Positions 55,818-64,000 of a DNA stretch of 64,000 nt are shown here, piece by piece; within the stretch, counting starts at the first letter, position 1; each line of letters starts with the position of its first letter. The notes under the pieces were generated by a model, which did no database searches, was not told the origin of the DNA, and was given only the letters and a program-made list of their open reading frames with translations. The translations under genes were made by a program, and so were the position numbers. The stretch is taken from the NCBI GenBank assembly GCA_004431415.1, contig QPMI01000219.1, forward strand, positions 1 through 64,000, written 5' to 3'. This DNA comes from Cyanophora paradoxa (Eukaryota; Glaucocystophyceae; Cyanophorales; Cyanophoraceae).

Positions 55818-55972
55818 TGATGTGGAGTGTAGCTGGTTCGGGTTCTGTGTTGTAGTTTGCCCCCTACATTGCCCCTCTTTCTCTTTCGGCATAACAAATT
55901 TGAATCCCTTTTCTGTTCCCCTGTACCCCAGTCTTGGTGTGTCCAATAATAAAGCGTCCACAAAGCTTATCA
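55818..55972 (+). repeat. Family-2 LTR, variant (155 bp)
   Basis: Complete 155-bp unit with TGAT...ATCA ends and AATAAAG, following pol 3' repeats, so it acts as a 3' LTR. About 12 bases upstream of the glycosyltransferase stop codon, in convergent orientation. Confidence 0.92.
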
Positions 55973-55984
55973 ATTGGGCATAAA

Positions 55985-57460
55985 TCATGGAGACCAAGTT
56001 GGAGCAAAATGGAAAAATCCGCCAAGGCCGGTTGATACCTTCCCATGATGTTGCACAAGAGATTGTGTGGCAGCAAACAATGGAATCTGCAGCACATTGA
56101 TGACTTCATATTGAAAACCAACAGCACATAAGTACCTGATTCTGATAACAAAACAGGCGAAGAAGATGGTCATATGCAATTTCTGAGCTGCAAGAAGGTT
56201 AGTTCTTGAGGTAACATTATCAACTTCCACACACCTGCTCTTTTGGGTTGCTCTCGACTCGAAAAATTCGGAGAAGTTCTGAGCAACTGCAGAACCAAAA
56301 TACACCGCTTGTGTTCCATAAAATCTGCAGAGATTTGATGGTGCTAAATTTGCGTTTACAAAAATATGCTACGTGTTCGAAAAATCGTAATCTGGAAATG
56401 CATGAGGTTCTGAAGATCATTATGTGCAGCGAATCTGCATTGGAAAATACTCACAGTTTACATGACCTCGCCCAACAGGTTTCCAAGAGACGTGCCTGGG
56501 TTCATCAGTGATAAAAGTCGAAGAAAAAGCATAGGGATGGTAAACAGCCTGTTGAAGTTTGAAATTGAAGAACGGCATCTACAATGAACAAGCTCACCAA
56601 CACAAAGCGCCCGTGAAGCTGGTGCACCTCTTCTATTTCAAACAAAATGGAATTTAATGTTTCCAGCCAAGATGTCTGGAAAATAATATCATCTTCAAGA
56701 ACAAGAATTCCTTGAGATCTCTGCCTTGGCACTTGAAGACACTGAGCATATGTATATATAGATCGACGAATTATATCAGAAGAAAAGCTATTGTTGACCA
56801 ATAGAATAGAGAGCTTCCGATTATTGATGTAGGGATCCAAGTTATTGCACGATGTTGTTCCAACCACTGCAAAGATTTCATAGTTGTGCGAGGATGCATC
56901 AGCCATGAACATGCTTGCAAGTGTTGTATGAATGTATTCTTGTTTTCGAGGATATGTCCTGGCGTACGGTTGACGCTTTCCACCGGAATATTTATGAAGC
57001 ATTGATACTCACATGATGCTGATCACAAATCTAGATGCATTAGAAGAAATCGATCGATAAGGAGTTCCTTCTTCCACACAATTTCTAAACTGATCTAGCC
57101 GAATTGAAATGGGGTTCCACTCTGGAATGAAATGACGCAAAGTTACATTTCTAAGTTTCTGTTTTCTTCTGGTCAAGACCCCTGTGTACAAAACTCTGAG
57201 AACCTTTCCTATACCTGTGCCGCGTGAGCAAGAGGACCAGCGCTGTGTATAAAAAATCCCTGATCAAGGCTTACCGGGAGAAGGATCACCGAAAATGGAA
57301 GTCAGCGTTGTGAAATCAAACTTGGAGCTCCCATTCAAGAGATTGACGAGGGCGTCGGTTACATCTACTCTGTTCATGGAAAACATGTCTTCGAGGTGAA
57401 ATCTGCGACGTGTGAGAGCATCTGCGTCTTGTACACCATACACATGCACTTACGGATGCC
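55985..57460 (-). pseudogene. MGAT4/PGAP4-like glycosyltransferase, copy lacking exon 1
   Basis: Exons 2 to 9 of the gene at 61029-62742 at the same spacing (offset 5,044): 57402-57275, 57214-57013, 56958-56598, 56548-56455, 56391-56373, 56324-56235, 56187-56136, 56086-55985. All splice sites are retained. The initiator and signal anchor are absent because the duplication stops at 57460, and virus-like DNA follows. The stop is TGA, just beyond an 18-bp segment missing from the other copy. Without exon 1 a secreted enzyme cannot be made. Confidence 0.85.
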
Positions 57461-57947
57461 AGACAAAACAATTGGAGCCAGCAATATGTATATTAGAAAG
57501 GAGTCTGTGGCCACCCAGCCCTGGACCAACAGCAAATTCTTACCCCTCACTGGTGGGACGATAACGAGCAATTTGAGGGTAGATGGAAATCTCAGAGTGT
57601 CAAGCAACATTGAATTAGGAACTCATGGGATGGTTTTAGATGTGACTTATGACACACCCTATTATCCTATTACATCCAACACTGACCCCGCATTTACAAT
57701 TCCGAATTATGTTTTGGCTGCCAAACCATCTAACTATGCCCATTTACAGAATGAGTCTCACACTACTATAAAAAACCGTGCAACATCGGCTGTCCCATTC
57801 ATCCCAAGTTTTGCTCCTGGTGTGTGGACTACTGCTTCATATTATAAAATCAATCCTTTAATTAATAATCAACTTACTTTCAAAGCACCAGATAACCCTA
57901 ATGTTGCTATTGAATTAGTAACAAATAGAGTAAATACTATTGATTGA
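57461..57947 (+). pseudogene. Virus-like tail-fibre protein, N-terminal part
   Basis: The frame from the duplication edge reads ESVATQPWTNSKFLPLTGGT then ITSNLRVDGNLRVSSN, the PLTGG-N-V-G pattern of trimeric fibre shafts in phages and large or Polinton-like viruses. It continues to TGA 57947. The true start is lost at the junction; the ATG further left lies in duplicated glycosyltransferase DNA. Low GC compared with neighbours. Confidence 0.65.
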
Positions 57948-58020
57948 CATTGATAACAGTAATAGAGTAGAGTAAAAAATAGAGTGCTGGAATGACATTT
58001 TGCTTTGTAGGTACACAAAG

Positions 58021-58616
58021 GCAAATATTACAGATTTCGCCCATACTCACACTAAATCAGAAATCACAGATTTGCCTTCTTTTGATCCACTCAGAGCCAA
58101 GACAATCACAGCCAATATACAATGTGTGTAGGATCGGGTTCAATAGTAACCCCTGCATCACCTACAAATGAGGAAACTTGGTTCTTCCACAATTCAGCAA
58201 ACTTTTATGATAAAACCCTGCTCTGTCGCGGAAATGCTTATGCAAGAGCATTTTATGCAATGAATGGGGGAACCACTCATACAATTAGCCAATTACCAAC
58301 TTGGTATGATATAGAAAGACGTTTCAAATCCGGAAAATATCAAGCTACAAGTGGTGTGATAAGCGCAGGTCAGAGAACACAGCATGCACACGTTTTATAT
58401 TGGGACCCACTTTTTTACACTCAGACAACTGTTGTAAATGCCACTCTTCAAGGAACTCCTGCAACAAACCCAGGGGATGTAGATTCTAGAATTGGAATAT
58501 CAAACTCCACAGCTAACTACACAACAATTTATACTACCTTCATTCCATCCCCTACTCTATCTGAAAGTCGTAGTATCACATCCACTATCCATTGGACCGC
58601 ATATGGAATTCCGTGA
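58021..58616 (+). pseudogene. Virus-like tail-fibre protein, middle and C-terminal parts
   Basis: A short frame at 58021-58131 reads ANITDFAHTHTKSEITDLPS, a repeat very typical of fibre proteins, then a frame change leads into 58122-58616 (ATG 58122), a beta-rich domain with HNSANFYDKTLLCRG and a glycine/threonine-rich end, stop TGA. Together with 57461-57947 this is probably one fibre gene broken by two frame changes or split by a removed segment at 57948-58020. Attachment to host cells would be the role in a virus. Confidence 0.6.
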
Positions 58617-58716
58617 TGAAGCTTTATTTTTCTAACCTTCTAAGTAAAAGAGGCAATGGGTAAAACTATTTTCTCTGGATAGTATAGAATGGCATATAAC
58701 TAACTATCTCAGCAGT

Positions 58717-59070
58717 GTGTGGGCATATAGGAACCGAATTAAATCGCAAGAATTTGTCCTTGCGAAAAAGCTATGCGATTGCAGAAATGCAGATATAAAA
58801 CAAGGTCGAGAAATACGTGAGAACCAATGCTGCATCTCCCGAGAATTTATAAAGGATATGATAGCAAGCACAGGGGGCAAGTGCAGCCTCTGTGGGGTTC
58901 AGCTGGAACTGGCTGGATACGAAAAAGCGAGCGACAGGCAAATAACGACAGACAGACTTGATGATAATTTGGCACACGTTGTAGATAATTGTCAAATAGC
59001 TTGCTGGGGTTGCAATCTGGCGAAGCCTAAACTAAAGAGAGTGCGTGTTCAGTTTTTGGCTTTATTGTAG
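58717..59070 (+). CDS. Zinc-ribbon HNH-type nuclease (virus-like)
   Basis: A 118-codon frame; no ATG is well placed, and the frame is open upstream to about 58670, so the 5' end is uncertain. Key pattern: REFIKDMIAS, CSLCG, then TTDRLDDNLAHVVDNCQIAC, W and CNLAK. Two CxxC pairs and the D-R-x-D-x-x-x-x-H-x-x-x-N core are those of small HNH nucleases found in giant and Polinton-like viruses. It could cut DNA during replication or mobility. Its 3' end overlaps the minus-strand gene at 59049 by 22 bases. Confidence 0.7.
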   Translation: MWAYRNRIKSQEFVLAKKLCDCRNADIKQGREIRENQCCISREFIKDMIASTGGKCSLCGVQLELAGYEKASDRQITTDRLDDNLAHVVDNCQIACWGCNLAKPKLKRVRVQFLALL

Positions 59071-59510
59071 TCATATGCTGCCTTCATTTTGCGCACCAAG
59101 GGACCGTATCCTGTAAGGTGCCAGAATAAAAGACCACTGAACGCATTGAAATGAAAGGTTGACAGGGACTGCAGGGTAATTATAACTACCATTGCCATAG
59201 CTATTTCAAAGCAGGCGGGCTCAATTTCCTCAATATCTGACTTTAAAGCATGTGTAGCAAGCACGTCCATAATTTTGCATTTTGTTTTCCATGAGAGGTC
59301 ACGCACAAACCTGAAATCCTGAATTCCATGTTTCCGGTACCCGAAGATATCCCATAAGCAGTGTTCAGGCTTCGTTTTACGGCTCCTTAGCAGACTGTAT
59401 ATGTTTGTCTCGTGAACCCTCACCCAGTACTTCTTAATATCCTCTGGTGTCCACTTTTTGCCTGCTCTGGTGGTCACCCTGTCAGTGAATGCTTCCTGCT
59501 GCAGTTGCAC
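59049..59510 (-). CDS. Unknown virus-like protein, related to neighbour at 59537
   Basis: A 153-codon frame with WTPEDIKKYWVRVHETNIY, a basic middle and a long hydrophobic stretch near residue 105 (AMAMVVIITLQSLSTF) that may be a membrane segment. The motif LSWKTKCKIMDVLATHA recurs in altered form in the next gene. Start at 59510 is a non-ATG codon in this track; the real start may be elsewhere. No family recognised. Confidence 0.5.
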   Translation of the reverse strand: MQLQQEAFTDRVTTRAGKKWTPEDIKKYWVRVHETNIYSLLRSRKTKPEHCLWDIFGYRKHGIQDFRFVRDLSWKTKCKIMDVLATHALKSDIEEIEPACFEIAMAMVVIITLQSLSTFHFNAFSGLLFWHLTGYGPLVRKMKAAYDYNKAKN

Positions 59511-59536
59511 ACATACAGATTTATTTTGATTCCAGT

Positions 59537-59797
59537 TTAGTCGTCATCCTCCTCACTGTCTTCATCGCTGTCTTCGTCGCTGTCACTCTCTACCTCACGA
59601 AACCTGTTTTCTTCCTCATAGTCATAGGCATTTGCCAGAATGGCCATGATGCCCGTATAATCCTCTTCCAAATCCCAGAAGCCCATGTCAATTGCAATAT
59701 CATGCAAATCAGCCCGGTAACCTGTGGCAATTTCGTCCTGCCCTGCCCAGTCCATGATTGTTTCCATGACTTTGCATTTGATATCAGAGGAGAGGTG
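59537..59797 (-). pseudogene. Unknown acidic protein, truncated by satellite
   Basis: The frame is open from satellite (59797) to TAG 59537. It reads LSSDIKCKVMETIMDWAGQD, then EEDYTGIMAILANAYDYEEE, and ends in a run of Asp, Glu and Ser residues (residues ~58-76 after Met 59767). LSxxxKCKxM matches the gene at 59049, so the two look like tandem paralogues whose N-terminal part is lost here. Confidence 0.5.
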
Positions 59798-60246
59798 CTC
59801 CCCCAGAGAGATTTGGGGTGCATCTTTCTTTTATTTTTTGGCAGATTGGAAACCTGGGGCCTTTGACTGAGTGATTTGCTTTTAGGTGGGTCATGTTCCT
59901 AAGGCTAGCGCCTTGTGCATATTCCCCAAGAGAGATTTGGAGTGCATCTGTCTTCGATTTTGTGGCTGATTGGAAACCTGGGGCCTTCGACTGAGTGACT
60001 TCCTGGTGAGTGGGGCATCTGCCTTAGGCTAGCGCCTTGTACATATTACCCCAGAGAGATTTCGGGTGCATCTTTGTTCTATTTTCTGGCAGATTGGAAA
60101 CCTGGGACCTTTGACTGAGTGATTTGCTGGTGGGTACGTCATCTGCCTAAGGCTAGCACCTTGTGCATATTCCCCCAGGAAGATTTGGGGTGCATCTTTC
60201 TTCGATTTTGTGGCTGATTGGAAACCTGGGGCCTTTGACTGAGTGG
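59798..60246 (-). repeat. 124-bp satellite array 10
   Basis: Between three and four diverged monomers. The right edge (ACTGAGTGG) joins the long duplication. Confidence 0.93.
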
Positions 60247-60391
60247 CTTCTGGAATAAATACAAGAGACTCTTGCAAATGACCGGTAAACATGTTCTCCC
60301 AAGTGTTCTTTGATCATTTCTGGCCGCAACCCGTCATTGTTTCCACCAAAAGCGATAAGATGACAAGCCTGGTGTGGTACAAGTTCACCCT

Positions 60392-60868
60392 GACCTTGGT
60401 AAATCGTTTGAGGTTCAGTTCGTTGGTGCGTCTGGTCGAAACGCGCCTAAGCCTGGTATGGTGCAAGTTCACCCTGTTGGTCGGCTACGCCCATGGCGGT
60501 CTACTGATTCTACAGTTGACTCTGATACATGAGCCCTCTACGCTCTCGTCTCGTTCCTAGTTGGCCAGCGAGGACGTCTGGTCGAAACGCGCCTAAGCCT
60601 GGTATGGTGCAAGTTCACCCTGTTGGTCGGCTACGCCCATGGCGGTCTACTGATTCTACAGTTGACTCTGATACATGAGCCCTCTACGCTCTCGTCTCGT
60701 TCCTAGTTGGCCAGCGAGGACGTCTGGTCGAAACGCGCCTAAGTCTGGTATGGTGCAAGTTCACCCTGTTAGTCGGCTACGCCCATGGCGATCTCCTGCT
60801 TCGATACATGAGCCCTCTACGCTCTCGTCTCGTTCCTACTTGGCCAGCGAGGACGTGGCCTCCTCTAC
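60392..60868 (+). repeat. 146-bp tandem repeat of Ty3 pol 3' end, three units
   Basis: Units start at 60431, 60577 and 60723, exactly 146 bp apart. Confidence 0.93.
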
Positions 60869-60879
60869 TACCGAGCGGA

Positions 60880-61032
60880 TGATGTGGAGTGTAGCTGGTT
60901 CGGGTTCTGTGTTGTAGTTTGCCCCCTACATTGCCCCTCTTTCTCTTTCGGCATAACAAATTTGAATCCCTTTTCTGTTCCCCTGTACCCCAGTCTTGGT
61001 GTGTCCAATAATAAAGCGTCCACAAAGCTTAT
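60880..61032 (+). repeat. Family-2 LTR, lacking its last two bases
   Basis: As 55818-55972, but ending ...AAGCTTAT directly against glycosyltransferase coding DNA. The gene's TAA stop (61029-61031) lies inside the LTR. Confidence 0.9.
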
Positions 61033-62742
61033 GGAGACCAAGTTGGAGCAAAATGGAAAAATCCGCCAAGGCCGGTTGATACCTTCCCATGATGTTGCAC
61101 AAGAGATTGTGTGGCAGCAAACAATGGAATCTGCAGCACATTGATGACTTCATATTGAAAACCAACAGCACATAAGTACCTGATTCTGATAACAAAACAG
61201 GCGAAGAAGATGGTCATATGCAATTTCTGAGCTGCAAGAAGGTTAGTTCTTGAGGTAACATTATCAACTTCCACACACCTGCTCTTTTGGGTTGCTCTCG
61301 ACTCGAAAAATTCGGAGAAGTTCTGAGCAACTGCAGAACCAAAATACACCGCTTGTGTTCCATAAAATCTGCAGAGATTTGATGGTGCTAAATTTGCGTT
61401 TACAAAAATATGCTACGTGTTCGAAAAATCGTAATCTGGAAATGCATGAGGTTCTGAAGATCATTATGTGCAGCGAATCTGCATTGGAAAATACTCACAG
61501 TTTACATGACCTCGCCCAACAGGTTTCCAAGAGACGTGCCTGGGTTCATCAGTGATAAAAGTCGAAGAAAAAGCATAGGGATGGTAAACAGCCTGTTGAA
61601 GTTTGAAATTGAAGAACGGCATCTACAATGAACAAGCTCACCAACACAAAGCGCCCGTGAAGCTGGTGCACCTCTTCTATTTCAAACAAAATGGAATTTA
61701 ATGTTTCCAGCCAAGATGTCTGGAAAATAATATCATCTTCAAGAACAAGAATTCCTTGAGATCTCTGCCTTGGCACTTGAAGACACTGAGCATATGTATA
61801 TATAGATCGACGAATTATATCAGAAGAAAAGCTATTGTTGACCAATAGAATAGAGAGCTTCCGATTATTGATGTAGGGATCCAAGTTATTGCACGATGTT
61901 GTTCCAACCACTGCAAAGATTTCATAGTTGTGCGAGGATGCATCAGCCATGAACATGCTTGCAAGTGTTGTATGAATGTATTCTTGTTTTCGAGGATATG
62001 TCCTGGCGTACGGTTGACGCTTTCCACCGGAATATTTATGAAGCATTGATACTCACATGATGCTGATCACAAATCTAGATGCATTAGAAGAAATCGATCG
62101 ATAAGGAGTTCCTTCTTCCACACAATTTCTAAACTGATCTAGCCGAATTGAAATGGGGTTCCACTCTGGAATGAAATGACGCAAAGTTACATTTCTAAGT
62201 TTCTGTTTTCTTCTGGTCAAGACCCCTGTGTACAAAACTCTGAGAACCTTTCCTATACCTGTGCCGCGTGAGCAAGAGGACCAGCGCTGTGTATAAAAAA
62301 TCCCTGATCAAGGCTTACCGGGAGAAGGATCACCGAAAATGGAAGTCAGCGTTGTGAAATCAAACTTGGAGCTCCCATTCAAGAGATTGACGAGGGCGTC
62401 GGTTACATCTACTCTGTTCATGGAAAACATGTCTTCGAGGTGAAATCTGCGACGTGTGAGAGCATCTGCGTCTTGTACACCATACACATGCACTTACGGA
62501 TGCCCGTAAACTGCACTAACAATTTGTGCGGGGGGGTGGACATTATCGCAAAACGAGAAGAGCAGTCCCGAAGAAGGCACTTCTCGCGTTGAAATATCGT
62601 TTGATGTCATTCCCGATGCGGGAGAACGAAAAGCTTTCTCACTTGACTGCGACAACACCCAGTACAGCTGGGGAAGAAGAAAAATAGCCAAGCACAAATG
62701 CACTTGTCTCTTTTGTGGTTTCATTCGAAGTATTGCACACAT
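61029..62742 (-). CDS. MGAT4/PGAP4-like Golgi glycosyltransferase, nine exons
   Basis: Exons: 62742-62498, 62446-62319, 62258-62057, 62002-61642, 61592-61499, 61435-61417, 61368-61279, 61231-61180, 61130-61029. Every intron begins GT and ends AG (47-63 bp); coding total is 1,293 bases, 430 residues plus stop. Start ATG 62742 (MCAILRMKPQKRQ); ATG 62724 is an alternative. Residues ~12-28 (HLCLAIFLLPQLYWVL) form a signal anchor, so the enzyme is probably a type II Golgi protein. Domain signs: FVISIMTYPRKQEYIHTTLA, the acidic metal/nucleotide-sugar site ILVLEDDIIF, HPYAFSSTF, FYGTQAVYF, and a C-terminal SLVQHHGKVSTGLGG like the SLFQHxGxHSS of MGAT4 enzymes. Donor sugar and acceptor are unknown. 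Exon 6 is only 19 bases. The TAA stop lies in an adjoining LTR. Confidence 0.82.
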
Positions 62743-62865
62743 CGTCAGCGGAGCTGGTTCATTTGGGAGAAGCACGAAGTCCGCCAGAACCTGTCAGAGT
62801 GTTTTCAAGAATGTTTTGTGTGGGTGGGAACCCCCATGAAATTTTAAAAGAAACCCAATGTTTCA
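62743..62865. other. Upstream region of the glycosyltransferase gene
   Basis: Short 5' flank of the nine-exon gene. I see no clear TATA box. It may hold the promoter by position only. Confidence 0.35.
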
Positions 62866-62981
62866 GGGGGACGCATAACCCAGTGGTTAACGCCACTCCT
62901 TGGCAAGCCCCCGGGCCCTGTCCTTGCTGGCCGCACATGCAGTTGTGCATAGCCGCCGCTAGGCTGTGCACAGGAGCGGCA

Positions 62982-63193
62982 GGCAGAGAATTTCAGTTTC
63001 AGTTTCAGTTTCAGTTTGTACCGCCTAGTTGAGTTCGCCATCGGCCAGTCAGATGTATCCGTAGTCAGAATCGGCTGGCAGATAATTTCAGTACAGTCTG
63101 TACTGTACAGGCAGAGAATCGGCATCAGTTTCAGTGTGTACAGTCTAGACGAGCTCACCAGCGGCCAGTAAGATGTATCCATGGTCAGAATCG
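62982..63193 (+). repeat. Diverged tandem repeat, period about 120-130 bp
   Basis: Two units share GGCAGAGAAT, TTTCAGT, GGCCAGT(C/A)AGATGTATCC and GTCAGAATCG (62982-63073 and 63110-63193). The first has four TTTCAG steps. Between them lies an inverted repeat, AGTACA-GTC-TGTACT. Confidence 0.7.
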
Positions 63194-63563
63194 TAGATAG
63201 ATATGTAGATAGACCCCCAAAGAATCAGATACCACGCTTTATATATTTCTAGCCAGAACGCGTACGCCAGAGCTAGCCTGGCAAATCTTGTTGGCGAAAG
63301 CTAGTTCTGCTAGATGGGCGAGAACTGGGCTAGCCATGGCTCTCTAGTAGCTGGGTGGAGAACTGGGCGGGGAATGTAATTATAATAGATATTGATACGT
63401 TCTTATATATACGTATACTGATGTGCTAGTTCAGTACCCGTGTGCGGCTCCGATCGTCACTTCAATAATTTTGGCTCCAAAGAGGTGCATTCTGGTGCAG
63501 TTTGGACATGGTGCCGTGAACTGCCGCATACCAACGGTACGGCAGTGTACCGACGTGTATCTA
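63194..63563. other. Intergenic, no gene seen
   Basis: GATAGATATGTAGATAGA simple repeat near 63196, several CTAG-containing short repeats (GCTAGCC, GCTAGTTC) and AT-rich stretches. No frame above background. Confidence 0.6.
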
Positions 63564-63583
63564 CCTAAGGCTAGCGCCTTGTG
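63564..63583 (-). repeat. Isolated satellite core
   Basis: CCTAAGGCTAGCGCCTTGTG, the hairpin-bearing core of the satellite, stands alone with no other monomer sequence around it. Confidence 0.75.
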
Positions 63584-63655
63584 ACTGCCATGGCCCAACG
63601 TCTGGCTTTGCATGTACGAGTGCGATAATTCTGCATGCAACAGCTGATAGGAATT

Positions 63656-64000
63656 TTATGGAAACAAGATGCTGTCACCTGTTATATCCCAAGCTGGAGC
63701 ACTGTGGAAGTGTGCTGCAACACCAGTTGATTTCACTCCAACATGTTGGACCAGCGACCAGGATGATGCAAACAGAGGTATGTCATGCGTTTCACAATAT
63801 TTAGTGATTGCCATATCATATCTGCGGAAAGGATCAGCAATCTCCTACCAGAAACTGAACAAAAACAAACCCATCCTGCCCAGAGTAATCAAAGCTTTGA
63901 ATTGCAAATTTAATATCTGGAACAACTGCATTGGGAAAATACGTTGCCTGTGTTCCATAGAACCAAATACCAGGGCCTGAGTAATTCACATACAGATTAC
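63656..64000 (-). CDS. Third MGAT4/PGAP4-like glycosyltransferase, C-terminal part (runs off window)
   Basis: The minus strand from the edge reads VNYSGPGIWFYGTQATYF, then after a 49-bp GT...AG intron DMAITKYCETHDIPLFASS, SLVQHVGVKSTGVAAHFHS and a TAA stop at 63656. These align with the matching parts of the nine-exon gene (VNYYDFSN-FYGTQAVYF, EIAYDHLL, IPLFAATQSLVQHHG). The intron shared with that gene has the same phase. The introns corresponding to its 6 and 8 are absent here. Sequence identity is moderate, so this is an old paralogue and not part of the recent duplication. The N-terminal part lies outside the window. Confidence 0.75.

Larger units (their letters stand above)
55331..57460. 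repeat. Long duplication, copy 1 (2,130 bp)
   Basis: Matches 60247-62504. It contains two units of the 146-bp repeat, a family-2 LTR and the glycosyltransferase gene without exon 1. The right end falls seven bases inside exon 1. Confidence 0.96.
60247..62504. repeat. Long duplication, copy 2 (2,258 bp)
   Basis: Second copy of 55331-57460. It has one additional 146-bp unit and lacks 18 bp next to the LTR end, which together account for the 128-bp length difference. Confidence 0.96.

Noticed and set aside
61990-62060. In-frame TGA as evidence that the glycosyltransferase is a pseudogene
   Set aside because: GTGAGT at the TGA and CCAG 54 bases on define an intron; removing it gives a better protein (SIMTYPRKQEY) and a consistent total length.
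62866-62935. tRNA gene or SINE head (GGGGGACGCATAACCCAGTGGTTAACGCC)
   Set aside because: The first bases resemble a tRNA acceptor and D arm, but no B box or closing acceptor strand follows.

Overview
This window is nuclear DNA from a eukaryote, probably a microbial one such as an alga. The evidence is spliceosomal introns of 47-63 bp in the gene at 61029-62742 (eight introns whose spliced exons sum to a whole number of codons), Golgi-type glycosyltransferases with N-terminal signal anchors, Ty3/gypsy LTR retrotransposons, an APE-type LINE and Polinton-like virus remnants. I cannot name the species from the sequence. No bacterial operon, rRNA or convincing tRNA is present.

The scaffold is a 124-bp satellite repeat. 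It forms arrays at 1-3455, 7892-8493, 15778-19346, 25264-25554 and 31098-32326 on the plus strand. Arrays at 5461-5947, 32519-37477, 43875-47646, 54830-55140 and 59798-60246 are on the minus strand. Between the arrays lie two families of Ty3/gypsy elements, mostly as broken pieces. Family 1 (gag at 4224 and 28169, pol at 31097-28283) has an LTR starting TGTTGCG or TGATGCG. Family 2 (element C at 8494-15295, element H at 43874-37478, element F at 25555) has a 155-bp LTR with TGAT...ATCA ends. Both families encode Gag without a CCHC knuckle and carry a textbook -1 frameshift signal (slippery heptamer, gag stop, stable stem-loop) between gag and pol.

From 19.3 to 24.9 kb a 2.35-kb segment is duplicated. 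It carries a GT92-family glycosyltransferase gene, truncated in the first copy (20834) and complete in the second (23529-24884), together with Ty3 debris.

From 47.6 to 54.8 kb lie a Ty3 RNase H scrap, a LINE (ORF1 plus the endonuclease part of ORF2, no reverse transcriptase), and a decayed Polinton-like protein-primed DNA polymerase B followed by an rve-type integrase. From 57.5 to 59.8 kb further virus-like genes follow: a tail-fibre-like protein, a zinc-ribbon HNH nuclease and two related unknown proteins. Between these two virus-like blocks sits a partial copy (55331-57460) of a segment whose other copy (60247-62504) holds a nine-exon, apparently intact MGAT4/PGAP4-like glycosyltransferase. 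A third paralogue runs off the right edge.

The host genes best supported as intact are the GT92 gene at 23529-24884 and the nine-exon glycosyltransferase at 61029-62742. Nearly everything else is mobile or repetitive. The most interesting signals are the paired -1 frameshift cassettes, heat-shock-element/TATA promoter-like modules in the family-2 leader, a clean 1,683-bp inversion inside element H, and the split Polinton-like remnant.
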